64,000 bases of DNA, from the NCBI RefSeq assembly GCF_910592395.1, contig NC_088309.1, positions 16,992,599 to 17,056,598 of the forward strand. The letters run 5' to 3'. This DNA is from Lineus longissimus. Its lineage: Eukaryota; Nemertea; Pilidiophora; Heteronemertea; Lineidae. The position numbers and the translations under genes are program-made. Shown here in pieces: positions 31,162 to 46,100 of the stretch; the stretch's first letter is position 1, and every line of letters begins with the position of its first letter. The notes under the pieces were generated by a model. The model saw only the letters and a program-made list of their open reading frames with translations, was not told the origin of the DNA and made no database searches.

Positions 31162-34100
31162 CTAAGTTGTATCCAGTCGAATTGTCCTCAATTTCAAATT
31201 ATCCGCAAGGACACATGCTGCTTCATTTGATCCACCACAGTAGTGTGACGATGAGAACACCGTCAGTAATTTACCCTTTTGTTGCACCTGAAAGAAAACA
31301 AACAACAGAAAGGAAGAAAATTAGCGATAAACGTACGCTGAACACTGCCAACTTGTTTATCTGAAGACCCTCTTGCGTAAGTTTGGTGTGTCAAAATAAA
31401 GAAATAATACAGATTATCAAATTAAACAAGATCTGCTTGCATCTGTTGGACCTGGTTAGGTCTGTAATTTGGTGCCTGTCGCCAGCTAATCTTGGATATC
31501 ACCTGATGAGACATAGCACACACATGCCCGGGCCATATTTTCTCTACATCTGCATGAATATCAAGAAAGAACATTAGCGACAGAATCATAGAAATCCTGG
31601 TTTCAGCAGGAGAATGACATCTGCGTAAACAAGAAATCCTTGTTTCAGCAGGAGAATGACATCTGCGTAAACAAGAAATCCTTGTTTCAGCAGGAGAATG
31701 ACATCTGCGTAAACAAGAAATCCTTGTTTCAGCAGGAGAATGACATCTGCGTAAACAAGAAATCCTGGTTTCAGCAGGAGAATGACATCTGCGTAAACAA
31801 GAAATCCTTGTTTCAGCAGGAGAATGACATCTGCGTAAACAAGAAATCCTTGTTTCAGCAGGAGAATGACATCTGCGTAAACAAGAAATCCTTGTTTCAG
31901 CAGGAGAATGACATCTGCGTAAACAAGAAATCCTGGTTTCAGCAGGAGAATGACATCTGCGTAAACAAGAAATCCTTGTTTCAGCAGGAGAATGACATCT
32001 GCGTAAACAAGAAATCCTGGTTTCAGCAGGAGAATGACATCTGCGTAAACAAGAAATCCTGGTTTCAGCAGGAGAATGACATCTGCGTAAACAAGAAATC
32101 CTTGTTTCAGCAGGAGAATGACATCTGCGTAAACAAGAAATCCTTGTTTCAGCAGGAGAATGACATCTGCGTAAACAAGAAATCCTTGTTTCAGCAGGAG
32201 AATGACATCTGCGTAAACAAGAAATCCTGGTTTCAGCAGGAGAATGACATCTGCGTAAACAAGAAATCCTGGTTTCAGCAGGAGAATGACATCTGCGTAA
32301 ACAAGAAATCCTGGTTTCAGCAGGAGAATGACATCTGCGTAAACAAGAAATCCTGGTTTCAGCAGGAGAATGACATCTGCGTAAACAAGAAATCCTTGTT
32401 TCAGCAGGAGAATGACATCTGCGTAAACAAGAAATCCTTGTTTCAGCAGGAGAATGACATCTGCGTAAACAAGAAATCCTTGTTTCAGCAGTAGAGTAAC
32501 ATCTGCGTAAACATGAAACTCTGGTTTCAGCAGGAACATTACATCTGCATAAACAATCCCTTCAGGTTCTGATAAGGATAATGTTTCGGATTATAATTTT
32601 TACCTTGAATCCGACCTGTTGAACTTCATGAGCCCGGATGACATGAGAGAGATTGTTGCGCTTCAGAAAAGAATGTAGAGCATCACAGCTGAAGAAGAAT
32701 GCTGTCCCTCGCCGTGTATTGTGGATGAATCCTTTGTTTTCCTTCAGTTCTTCCAGTTTGTCTGGCTCTGTTACTTCCCCACTGAAAATTGAAACAGAGG
32801 CTATAGCATGTTTTACTTGCCTACTTAAGAAAAAAGCCAATTCACCCAAATCTCCCAAGACAAACAGATTGTTGTGCAATTCAAGCCTCTCATTTATTTA
32901 TTGACCAGTTTCATCGACTACAAAGGATTTGTATCGTGATAGGTAATAGAATGCAATTTGGCACTATATCACTCGGTGTACTTCAGTTTTATCGTTCTCC
33001 TACCAGTCCTACCAGAACCAGTAGAAGCAACCGACTCAGCCTCCAGCCTCAGCCTCTCACAGAAATCTATCCCAGCGTTTTCCCTAGCTTCTCGTTAGAA
33101 CCTGTTGGATCATTAACGTGTCAGCATTTCATCATGTTTTTCACATGGGCGCCAATTTTTGTAAAAACTCGGGGAGGTCGCAATAATAATTTCTGTACAA
33201 AAAGATATTTCGAGTTTTGTCTGAAAATGTGATGGCCCCCTGGTAGCAGGCCCGACACGTTCAAAATCTCTTCGGCCGGACAGGATCAAAATGTGTCAGC
33301 CAAATACGTTTGAAGCAGCCACGAACCACACTGAATCCGTGCATCAGCACTACAGTAGCTCCAATCTTTACTACAGGTTACAAATGTACTTTTTGGACAT
33401 GTTTTATTGCCCAGAGGGAGTATTTGTTCCAGTGTGATGTTTAATACTGACTTTACCTGAGTGGGTCACTCCAGAGTAATTCCCATGTTAGTGGACTTTC
33501 TATATCTGGTTCGACGAGAGGGCAAGGCACTTGGTTGATATTCTCAATGAATGGACAGTTGTTTGGGGAAGGTATGCCACCATGCACACAGAATATCTGA
33601 AAGATTTATAGATTAAGATTATTTTTGTTATCCAATGTAGTATTCACAACGGTTACTTCGAACTTATTTGTCCCAACAGTGTTGGCCCAGTTCCTGTTGT
33701 AGATTGATTGTAATTTGTCAAGCAGTCGTATAAACTTGGGTATAAGGAGATTTTTCTACTGTTAGTGCATGCAGCAGTGTTTGCCGGTCACACACTGCTG
33801 TTGTATATCAAAGTATAGGTGATCAAGGCACTGAAACAAAAACGACACATTTCCCTGAAGTAAATAATTTTGTCTTATGGTTTTTTTAAATCCTTATGAT
33901 TTTGGACAAAGTCAATACACAAGTCTGGAGTGTTTTTAACACAACAGTAACACTAATTTGGGACTAACTAATTCTCAGCCAGATCCAGGATGACATATGA
34001 GAGGGGGGAGGGGCAAAGTCTGGTCTGACCAGTGCCCATTTTCTTTGGGATAAAAAAAATCTTGGCCAAGTAATCAATCACAGAGAAACCTCCTGCCACT

Positions 34101-37100
34101 GAAATTTGGCCCAGGAGCAATACTATTCAATTCCGGAACTAATAACACCTAATACATCTTGCTTCATTGCTGGATTGTTGAGTTTTTAAGTTGTGGACAT
34201 GGTGGAAACAGTTCTAGTCAATTGACCATTTCAAAAAAATTTTTGTCAGTCCGCTATTAGGGGGAGGGCACACACCTTGAGCCCCCCCGGGATTTGCCCC
34301 CCTGTGATCAATGCGTTTACCTTGTCGTCAACGGTTGCCGCCAGCGGCATTACATCAAAACATTCGTTGATGGCATTCCATATTTGACCGCCAATTGTGT
34401 CTCCAAATTTCTCGAGGCATTCTCTGCAAACGATAGGAACATATCATTGTTTTAGAAGGGACTTCATTCAATAGCATCAAAATTGTACAACTTCGGTAAC
34501 TTCAAAAAGCTCTTCAATGTGTGAGCAATTACTTCACTTCTTCTCTGAAGATTTTCCTAGATTTTCTATCCCACTGTCCAATACCAGTCAATAAATTTTT
34601 TTCGGGATACCAAGCCATAACAGCACAGTGTCATGCCTGATACGAAATGTCCCCGGGGGAGGGGTCACACCCATAGAAAGGAGTATGCACATCCGTGTCA
34701 AGAAAAAGCCGGCAAAAGGTGGTTATTTCTATCAAAAACAGAGGGGCCCTGCGGGAGATCTTTAGCCACCGTTCAGTAGAGCATTATGCCTACAAAAGCC
34801 CATGGAATTGCTAAATCAAATGAACCTTCCGTTGCATTAAACCTTACTACAAACACAACATAAGCACACAGGAAAAGGCCCAATTTTGAAACAATAACTC
34901 CCCGAACCGCTTGCAAATCACTCTGCTGCTGGGCAGATTAGATTAGACTCCTCTCCCCGCTGAATGGGGTGTGGATTGAAGCTGCTTACTCCCGGCACCT
35001 GCCCGCCGGAAGGGTATTCAAAGAAATTCCATGGTCACGGATGTGCCTACACCTTGGGAGTGACCCCCGGGATATGTCCCCCTCACGCCACTTTGCTTTT
35101 TTCTCCCAAAAGATAACTGGGTCTCCCACTTATGTTTCCTTTTATTCCTATATTCTCCCTTTAAATATCAAGTGTGGTCAAATCATGAACTGTACTTACG
35201 AATGGAAGGTAAACATCTTTTGGACAGTTCTCAATTCATGGTTGCCTCGCAACAAATAGAACTTTGTTGGCGCCAATAATTTCTGTGCTAATAGATAGGC
35301 CACAACCTCAACGCCATTCTCGCCCCGATCGACATAGTCGCCAAGAAATAAGAAATTGGCAGGTGTGAGATGGGGACCCATTCGCCAGAGGACCTTCTCA
35401 AAGCAGACGAGATCGTGGAAGTTGCCGTGGATGTCACCTGGAACATAACAAGATAGACAGTGGAACCTCCCATAGCGGACACCTCTCTATTGAGGACAAC
35501 CTCTCTATTAAGGACACTAGGTTCGGTCCCAAATTGGCTGTTTCCATTTAATTTGACCTCTCTTATCAGGACAACTCTCTATTAAGGACAGCACTTGTCA
35601 GTCCCGAGGGTGTCCTTCATAGAGAAGTTCTACTGAGAATCAGATCGGACCAATATTCAGTGTCAGAGGTTATATGACAAAGGGAGTCATGTGTACCAAA
35701 TTTCAAGTTCATAGCTCCAGCGGTTAAGAAACATGCTATAGTTACACTCAATCAGCAAGCAAAATCTGTAGTGCAGGTAATCAAGTGCCGACCTGACCCG
35801 ACCCAACCGATTTTGACTCACAAATGTTTCTAGCAGAAATATCTAGAAAACATTCTGGGCCTTAGTGTTTTTGTGCAAAAAATCTAATGTACCTGACAGT
35901 CATTAAGTTTTGGCAAATTAGTGAACTAAAATGTGTTTTATTCAGAACCAGCTGCCAATTATAAAATCAAGAGGTCACTGGTTCTCCTGCCTTAATTTAC
36001 CTAGTATGTAAGTTGGTGACTTCACCCTTATAAGTCGTGTCTCTTCCTTCATAATCTGCTTAGCTTGTCGACACAACGCTAGAAGGCACTTAGCCAGAGC
36101 TTTCTTGTCAACCTGTCCCCAGTCAAATGCAGGCTTGCCTTCTTGGTCGCCATCTGGCTTTATTGCCCTCTCAAAATACCGCAGTCCAGTAAGCATTTCG
36201 TTTGCATGTGATCTCTGAAAAGGCAAAGGTTTTCATTCAAGAGGCAGATTCAAGCAGAACTGTTCAGAAAGTATTACTAAGGACAGATGGGAAGGTACAC
36301 TTGAACATGACTCTTTTGCCTGAAAAGCTGCGCCATAGAAATGACAATTTGATTGATTGATTGATTCGCACAGGCGCATCGGGATGACCTTCACTTATCA
36401 TATAGCAAAACACCGTAAAAATTAACACAGCCTGGTTTCTGGCTGACCTCACTGAAGTACATGTTGCAATTTTTGCAACATAAAATCACAGCACATTACC
36501 TGATTAAATGTATCCATTGAGGGCATTCGTTCAAATCTTGATTTATTCCCCTCAAGATGCCGCTCAGCACTTCCACTCACAGCAGCTGTGCCCGTCAGGT
36601 CCCATATGGCTTGAACATCTGATAGCGTACCCGTCCTACGAACTTTTACAGTATGAGTGGCAAGTTCATACGTTCTACAGGCGATTGGTGTACTTTCTCG
36701 ACGTCGTTCTTGGGGAGCCTTGAAACACGATTTCACATCAACATCTGAAAATACAAAAATGTTTCCATGAATTGAAAATAGACGTCATCGTATTCAGAAT
36801 GGAACAGAATGGATTTGAGCAAGTCACTCTCACAACTGGGGGGAATAAAGATGATCAGTAACGGCTTACAATTCCTTGCGCACTCAATTAAACCAAAAAA
36901 TATTGGAACTCTGCCGAGACAAATTAGGAAGGCATTGCAAGTGAGATGCTGAAGGGGTTGGTTAGGACTGATTTCTTTTCAAGGTAACCAAGGCAACAGA
37001 ACAGCACACTTGAAACTCCCTTAGCAGACACCTCTCTATTATGGACACCCTCTCTATTAAGGACACAGGTTTTGGACAACAAAACAACGATGTCAGATAT

Positions 37101-40100
37101 GGAACCTGGATCCCCTGGTTCATTATGGAGCAGTCAAGGCCACTGAGTCATGCACAGTGACGTCAAAGTTTGAGTCGCATGTGAAGAACCAGCTGCGGAG
37201 AAGTCACATCAGCATAAATCATCAATGCAATCTATGACGTAATCAGTTCATAAAACTTTCATGAAACAGGCTAACAAGTACACTATGCATATTTTGGCGG
37301 AAATTTCTTCCATGAAATGTTTCATAAGATGCCTTGACCATAAATTCCACCTCAGGAATTACCTAAACCGGTTCAAATAGTTTCGACACTCTCTCCCTGA
37401 TAAAGGAGAGTTAGGGGTCCTGAATGATAAGTATCACTTCCATTCTATAACCGCTATGTAGCAGCAACATGAGCTACATGGCGTGTTAGCCGTTGCAGCA
37501 GTTCAAGGTTCACTCAGACACAGTATCATTGAGCAAAGTGACAAATCAAATACAAAATTTTGAAGAATGCTATAAAAATTTTACCTTTCAAACTAACACC
37601 AAACTGACTATTTCGCTATGCTGATCTTAGCATCAATATATCACCACCAATTCTTCCTTGTTACATGGTTCATGAGCTGCATCGATACAGTACCTGGGTA
37701 AACGTTTTCAACATTTTCTTTCATTTAAAGAGAAAGATATGAGTGACATACCCATGCTCGAGAAATTTCCGGTTGCATTTTCTTCTACTGTTTTAGTTCT
37801 TTTGGCTGGTGGCATAAGGGGACCTTTGTCATCATCTATGCTGGCAAGACTAAAATAAAGATGAAAGATATACATGAATAATCATCAGTTCGAACGATTT
37901 TAGAATGGACTACACTTCAGGGACGATGCTGAGATTTCGAAATGATGATCACTCACATCAACATTTTGACTAACAATCTAAAAATCAGTAGAATCAAATA
38001 AACAAGTGTATCGTGGCAGCAATATACGCCTATTGCTCTGAACTCCAAAACTAACCATGAGCATGGCAAATCAACCAGTAATTTTTGGTTGCATGGTCTA
38101 GTTGTATAGGAATACATGGTTCAATTCTATCACTTGAGATTAAGGCTTTAAATTATACCGAATGACATACTGGCTTATTTCTATTGCAAAGGACTACAGC
38201 AATAGCAACCAAGTGGTCATCTGGATTTCAGATCAGACCCAAAATGGACAGGAACCTTTCCCACCCCACTTTGAACAGTGGGAAAGAGATGTCCGCACAG
38301 AGCTAGACAATGGTGAGCAGATACAACGGTACTACCATCCAGAGCTCAGTTAAGAAATGCAAGCAGCTGGAAGTGAAGGTCCTTAATGGACATCATATGC
38401 TTGTAAATTTGCGTGTAAAGGTGTGCAAAGATGGTTTGGTTATCAGGTCCACAAAGAAGCTTGGCATGCAGTTGCTGAAAAATAACTCTTTCACTGCCAG
38501 CCCTATTTTAAAGTTATTCCCCCATCTTGCCAGCATTTTTGCCTTTTTTCCCACTTTTTGTAGCAGGAGCTGGGGGCCCTCTTTGGCGCCCTCGACCACG
38601 CCCTCGGCCAGCTTGATTCCCACTTGCAGCAAGCTGCGCCCCCTGCCCACCATCACCTGAGTCATTGTCACTACTACTTTTATCATTATACCCCCAACTG
38701 CCTGGTCATTATCACCATCAGAATCAGGCTGATCACGCAAATTGATCTCAAATTGGTCTATCTTCACCAATTCACTTGACTTGAAATATCCACTTCCTGG
38801 GGACGAGATTGAACCGAATGCTTCCGAGAACACATCCGAAGACATGGCGGGAGGTCTAAATCAACGTAGAATCAATAGCTTGGTTTACTTTCTCATGAGT
38901 AGAAGGAAACTCTGAGATAACGTTTTGAAACGTTATTGGCAATTTAGTGACCTATTTTCAGTAACGTTTTAAAACGTTATTGGCAGTGAAAGAGTTAACC
39001 AAAAGTCATCAGTAAAGCTGTGGTATGTGACCTCATTGACAAGCAGAGTGGTGTTTTTGCTCGTTGAACATTTTCTTCCAAGGTTGAAGAGGCTATGTAT
39101 TTTCTTGGCTAGCCCAAAGAAGCGTCTTTTGTGTACCTAATACGGAACTGGTATGCCGCAGCAAAGAGACTTGAGTTGAAAGCTTTCCTCCCCCAAGATG
39201 TTGACTTCACGTCATTGCCCCCCTCCAGAATCATTTGTAAAGGGATATCAACAATAATGTTCCAGGGTTTTCTCTGCAGTCTAGATGTCCACCTCCAGCT
39301 CTATTGACTTTGCAGTGGGCCAGAGGTCCGTGTGGGCCAGAGGGCCGTACAACCAGCATTGGGAGTCAGCATGTCGAAGGATTTTTTGCAGAGCCAACCG
39401 AAATGGAGCCAACAAAGTTGGGTTGTCCGAAAGCTGTAAACATAGGAAGACTGATGTCCACTGCAACCAAACTCTTGAAGTACTGCTGTGATTCTTCATC
39501 AAGGTTAGTTTGTAAGAGAATTCAAGCAGTAAATTGTATACATTTGACCGTACATAAATAGAGGTACATAACCATGTACATTGTATAGTACTTACATTTC
39601 GACAGTATAAATGAATCAATTTTCAATCCAATATATAACAGTACTTGATATGAAATAGCTTCTCATTCTTATTCTGTCCATCGTGAGCTACAAATCTCAT
39701 TTGTGATAGATCCTTATCACATACACTCACAATACAAATTTGTCACTCTAGCTGCAACCATTAGCTTCAAAATGGCAAGAGGAGGTTTTTAAGTGACCAG
39801 AAAGTAGATCGAATCGCAAAAATGAGAAAAAAAATCTGGGCCTATCGCCCAATGCTGCCATGATGCCGAGCCTATTCAAGCCATCCTAGCTGAAGCGAGC
39901 TGACAGACGACAACAACAGACGAAATTATAGGGCCCTCGGGCTAGGCCCTTCTCAAAAGTCAAACTTTGCCTTCTCTGACAATAATACCACAATCGATAT
40001 GAGATCTCCAACACCAAGCATAAAACAGGGAAATCCCAAAATACAATGGAACGTGTCAAAATACTTACTTGTGTTTTTTGATGTATGATATGAAATGCGA

Positions 40101-43100
40101 ATCAAGTAATCTGAAGGAACAACAGGATAACAAACGTGATCCCTAACTGAATAAACAAATTGATTAAATGAAGATCACGCTGAGTGTGCGTTTTACTACT
40201 ATGCTCTTGGCCGTGAAATCATTTTTCAGAATGAACCAACAACTTTCACCAATGTTCGACCTATAGAATGAAGACAAAAATCAGTTTGAACCATCTCTCC
40301 CGCAACCACCCCCGCGACATTTGTCACAAATACCGCAATGTCTTTGAGACGTCTTCTATTGACAGTGATGACCCCAGGTTTCCCCCTGGACCCAAAGTTC
40401 AACAGCTTTCCCCAATACTGACTGGAGGATTGCCACTCTGTCTGGATGATAAGAAATAAAACCTCGACATAAGGTGTTTTAATTTTTACAGTTTTGCCCA
40501 GAAACATCTTACAAGAACGACAATGATTTGATCTTTGTGGAACTCATTCATACAACATAAGTCATAAGAGTGTATTATACAGTACATTACCTAGAAAGAC
40601 AACATCTCGGAATTTTAAGATGACCAATTTGTTTGCAAATTCTTAATTACCTGCGTGTGAGGTAGGTTGACATTGCCACTTAAGATATGGATAACATGAC
40701 ATCAAAACATCAGGGTGCAAAATCTTATTTGCGCCAAAGATATCATTGAACATTTCAAAGCAGGAATTTGAGAAAAATCATTTTCTGAAAACAAAGTTTC
40801 AAAAGAAGCCAACAGTTCAGAAAAGTTAATTAGCCACCCGATAAAACAATGGATTAAATACACCGAACATTACTGATCTAAAATAGTAATAACTGAAATA
40901 AATATGATTTTTTACCTCAGTAAAGATTATTACAAAAATGAATTAAAAATAGACAGGAGGAAACCAGGTTGAGAAAACACCCAAAATCAACTGCGGTAAC
41001 TCTGGCAATATGCAGGGCTCAAACACAAAATATTGTAGTAATATCAACTAGCTACAGCTTAATTTTGAGGTGCACAGTGGCATATTGGATAGATTGCCAG
41101 ACTCATGACTGAGAAGCAGGTAACCTCGACCCTATGCGCCGTGCAGCGGAGGGTCGAGGGAACCTCGTTGATTTACCCGAGGCGAGCCATACATGTTCAG
41201 TGCATACAGTGGATGCACTGTCATACGGAGCACTCTGGTATCGCAAATTATTCACTTGGATCAATGTTAACCATCCTACATAAAAACACGTGACTGGTCA
41301 CTGGAAGCTTACACCCCCAAATCGAGTTCATGACGAGTGAAATGCCATCAAGTACCAGTCTCTGTAATGAGTGAATGGAGGAGACTGGTGAAAGAGTCTA
41401 CAGACTGAGAGGTTGAGGGTTCGAATCCCTTGGGAGGCACTTAGTTTTTTTCTGTTAAAGAGTTCGAAGATTAATTCAGCCCTTGGTAGCTGCTCCTAAA
41501 ATATACTTTCCCTGAAAGATTCAGGGATGACAAAGTGCTTTGATTGAGCAATGACCTGTCTAAGAAATTGAACTTGAACGTAACTCTTTTTACAATGATC
41601 GGGATAAAAGGAGCCACATTTGCAGGCTTCTGTCCCAACATCCTGCCAATCTGAACTTCCCTCTGCCAATTACTATAGGGCCAGGCACGACTCAAACCCC
41701 TTCAGAGAAGAAGGTAAAGATGGCAATAAGAGAGGTATTCGCAACTTTGTCTCAATTTAGAGTCGACCCAAATTCAGTGCAGACGTAACTTGTGCCAAAA
41801 ACTATTTCTTTCAACCTCGATTCAAAAAGGCCATTTTTACGTTAGAATCAGCTACAAATGTTTCTTTTATCAAACCACAAAACTATGGAGAAAAATGCAC
41901 AACTAACTAGACTGAGAAATTTGCTTACCAGCAAATTTGATGGGCCCCAGTATTGTGGAAGAAGCAGTGGTACCTGATGATGGTATCCATATGCGTAGAG
42001 GGGAGAGGGGTACCGGTAATGACGAGAGCGGAGAAATTACTATGTCCGGAAATAGATCATCCAACAATCGAAAGTATATAATTTTTATGAAGGTTTCTCA
42101 CCCAGGCAAAACAGATTCCTTCACTTTTTTTCATTTTTATAGTTACTTCACCAGATGGTCGGTGTTCTAGCCAACATCTTCCGGTATTAGCCAACGGCTG
42201 GCAGACAGCACGACTGATCAAAACTCACCCCGTACCCAATGCAGCCAGTGGCCAGAGCCTAGAGGTCCGACGTCACTGGGCATGTACTAGGCCTATACAA
42301 TAGAAATGCACTAACGTTAGAAACCCCAAAACACTACTCGTTACAAGCGTCAGGCGACCAAACACATTAGAGAAGGACTACTAGGACTACAGGGAGTCTC
42401 ATACGCCCTAGTGAGTTGATCAGGAACCAATCTATCAATGGTCTGCCCGTGACTTCAAATGCGCATGCGTGAACCGAGTAAGCCGAGTTATAAGCCGAGT
42501 TAACTGTTTTATAATGCCAACAGTCGGATTGAACTCGGATTTAAGTGATGTCATCGAATCGAACTCGTCTTACGTGACGTCACCAGAATCGCTTAGGAGA
42601 TTTTCAAACAAATCAGAAAATCGGAGCATAAAAACGCTTCAAAGTCATCGAAATGATCCAAATTTTGAAAAGTCTTTGCGACGTACACTAGATGGGATTA
42701 TGTTTGGTGGTACAGGGGTGATAGATTTTTGGTTTATTTGGCTGTTTTGGAGAACACCCGCAATAATGTTTGTGGAATTGGAACAGAAAGAAAGAAACCA
42801 GAACATGAGTGATATCAATATGGTCACCAGACTGTGAGTCTGGAGCCCATAGCTATCATTCAACAATGTAAAAATATTTTGAGAACTATTCTGACAAATG
42901 CACTCTACCACCAGGAGACAACCGTCTTGTAGTGGTGCCACTGACTGATTTTTCAATATGGCGAATGAGAGGGACTTCTTCCCCAAATCTCATCCCCATT
43001 AGACTAGACTGAGAAAGAGGGTATACGGGGCCTACCGTTGTTTTTTATTCTCTCGATAGGAAGAAACACACGACTGCTGTAATCGTAATAACGCAGACGT

Positions 43101-46100
43101 TCCACGGAACTTCAGCTGGCCAACTGCCAACAGAAAATCAGGCATCGGAAGCTGGTCTTTGAGATCTTCACCAAACACTCTGGAAAAAAAACACAAAAAT
43201 AGCGTAGTATTCTCAACCAGCTACACACCTAAGTTCTACTAGTTTGGTATGAGATGATTGCCTGAATCTGACAAGTGGCTGATTGATAATAAACGTGTTA
43301 TCTGGATAAATGTAAACCGTAAAATGTTCATCGACGTTTATTTTTCACCGATTTTCATCGACGTTTTATTTTCACAGATTTTGTGAATACCATCAATTCT
43401 TTCTCTTGTCTTTTTTTGAAAAACCGATAAGGCACCTGAAGAAAATAATAAAAACATTTTCTTTTACAGTTACAGTATTAGTTTTAAGTTGAATTCAAGT
43501 ATACTATAAAAGAGGCAGCATGGCAATCAAAACTCTTTCATCTCAATTGGAACACACCTAAAATCCCAATTGCTCACTGGTTGCACTGTATAGTGTCCAT
43601 TCTCATCCTTCTTTCAACTTACTTAGCAGTTTCTAATGCTTCCTTCTCCACCTTATCATCATCTACAGGTAGATTCTTGGCTAAACGGATATCCGACACC
43701 AAAGCCCTGGAAAAATTCAAAGATTATCACAAAGGGCCATCGGGCACTCTTCTGTTGCCAGTTACCTGCAATAGAAAAACATAGCATTCTCACCAAATCC
43801 CCAAAATGTCAATGTCAGCAGGATGGGTTCTGGCTAGGGGATTTCCCATGACCAACGCTTTAACCTACTTCTTACATTCTTACATTTCCACCGCCCGAGA
43901 AAATGTACCTTCCCATTTCCTGTTTGAAAGTCTGGCGCAGATCAGTTAGCCATATTTGGCCTAATCACCCTGGAGAATCAATTCCGCACATTGCCAAGCT
44001 TTTAAACAGGCCTTCCAGTTTGCCGAGCTAGCCTGTCCTGGGAAAGGAAATTTCATTTAATTAAGTTAGAAAAACTGTTTTTTGGTCTTTCAACGAAATA
44101 TTGTTGTGTTCATCTGATAATAAGGTTCTTCAAGCATGATTTGCATCAAATGCAAAATGCACGCTTGGTATGTCCTCTGGAAAGCAAACAAATTGTGAAA
44201 TATGCATGGATTGATTTTGTGCTTGCACCGCAGAGTAACCCGCTGGTTAATTTACTTCGAAATTTAGTGCATATGATGACATATTGTCCATCCCAGATGG
44301 ACACAGTTTATTTCAGAAAATTTACAAGGGAGTGCACATTTTGGATGTTTTTCTTGTGAGGCAGCCATTCTCCCAGGCCTCAAGAAGCACTATCCAGGGC
44401 AGTCTGCTCGGTAAGTTGGAAGGCCAGATAAGTTGCTCGGCAATTTGGAGAACTCATTCCCCAGGGTGCTTATGAACATGTGGAAAAGTAAAAGTGTTTC
44501 ATTCAGAAACTTGCATGTGTGGGTTTACACTGACGGCTGCATTTTAAGGTTACTTACTTATATTCAGCAAACTGGAGAAGACCGTCACCATTACTGTCAT
44601 AAAACCGAAATATATATCGACACCTCATTTCTGCGGGAGTACCACCGTGTTGGGTTGATGGTTCCATAGCAGCCAAGCCGAGTAGAATGTCACGGAAATT
44701 CAGTAATTTCCTCTTGTGGATGTCAAAGGCCCGAAACAAGTCCGGCACAGTCTCTGACTTTGCTCCTTTGTCTGTGATATATTTTTCAAAGACGGTTTCG
44801 TTCATGAAGGTGCTTGGATGGCAATATTCGCAGAACTCCTGGAAAATCCATTCTTGCTCTGAAAAAAGCAAGAAAGTCCAAGTTTTAACTCCTAGTTGAA
44901 AGTATGTACATCGAGATGGAAACAACTTTCTATTCTGTGCAAATAACCATTTTTAAGGGGCCCTACCTGATAAGAAGGCCTACCAGTACTACATAATCTA
45001 AGGTACCAAACCCAAGCTGTTTTCTTCAGTGAGAAACATCCCTTTGGAACCTTAAATATCATTAACTTTGCACGATGAAGGAGTCATATTGAAGATGGTG
45101 AAAGCTGAAAAATTGGAATATGTAGAGAAGGAATAAAATCTTGTGATAAGGCCAAGAAAAGTTAATGTTATGTTTCTGGTTTCATGTTCAACTGAAAATA
45201 GATGCGGTCATGCAGTGTTTTTTTTCTGTGATAATTTTTATTACTTTAAGTAAGCTAATTTGGCAATATCCAATCTACTAACACAGAGGTAGTGACAGCA
45301 CAGATTCAGAAAGAATGAAAATTAGCTGCCGCGACATGATGAAATGCTCGCGTGGCGTGTCCCTGCTCACACCCGAAGCGGCGTGTGGTCAAACAATGCT
45401 GAATAATGTACACAAATCAATGCACGCCTAGAGCAGTGAGTCATGCATATAAAAGGGTAGTTCAAATAAACGCCACGTGGCGCTCAGGTGCAGGGTATAG
45501 TCTGCTGGCTACTGAATGGGAAAATAAAGACATATTGACATGCAGGGTTGGAATTGACGCGGGCGGAGAGCAGAAATATAACATTAACCAGAAACCAGAA
45601 ATATAACATTAACTTTTTTTGGCCTAAACAGGGCCTAGCCTATATATTTTTAAAACTTTCAAACTGATTTTGCAGGTTCAATTTACCGAGTTTTCCAAGT
45701 TTGGCCGATTTGATCAGATGCTCTTGTGGTGAGGATTGATTGCAGTCGTCGATGTACTCAATTTTGTGTTCAGTGATCATTGACAATGGTGTAATAGCAC
45801 CACCTGGAAATGGAAAAGATTGTTAGCTTTTTATACTTTTAAAACTTTTAAATAAAATGTCCTAGGGATATTGTGACAACAAAAGACAGGCATGAATGGA
45901 TGAATATTTCTAACTATCGTAGTCAGTGTTTCGAACCTTTTAAAATTCAAATAGTCCTAGTAAAGATCGACAACCTTCATTAACCAATTTGGACCACTGT
46001 CAGATTTTAGTTTGACCTCTGTGACCTTGAAAGTAGGTCAAAAAACCAGCAAGTAATCTCATCAGAAGTATCCACAGTATAGATTTCACGATTCTAGCTA

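Larger units (their letters stand above)
38162..39520 (+). pseudogene. Remnant of an unidentified transposon-type gene
   Basis: Plus-strand fragments in shifting frames include [20 protein letters not shown] (38280), [20 protein letters not shown] (39125, frame-broken), a downstream [16 protein letters not shown] segment and [16 protein letters not shown] plus [13 protein letters not shown] (39366-39450). The last pieces resemble conserved strings ('YxIRNWYxA', 'ESFFxDxxxxEFxGLGxPKxxDIPKL') that I remember from transposon-associated proteins of aquatic animals; I cannot name the family. It is interrupted by the piggyBac-like element at 38486-38994 and has several stops. It lies inside phosphatase intron 7. 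Confidence 0.4.

Noticed and set aside
31586-32545. Protein-coding gene of about 317 codons (minus) or 284 codons (plus)
   Set aside because: Both frames are by-products of a 42-bp repeat with no stops. It lies in an intron with exact splice sites on either side.
42469-42837. Plus-strand frame in phosphatase intron 5/6 zone
   Set aside because: No proper start context, no domain, and it lies on the opposite strand within an intron.
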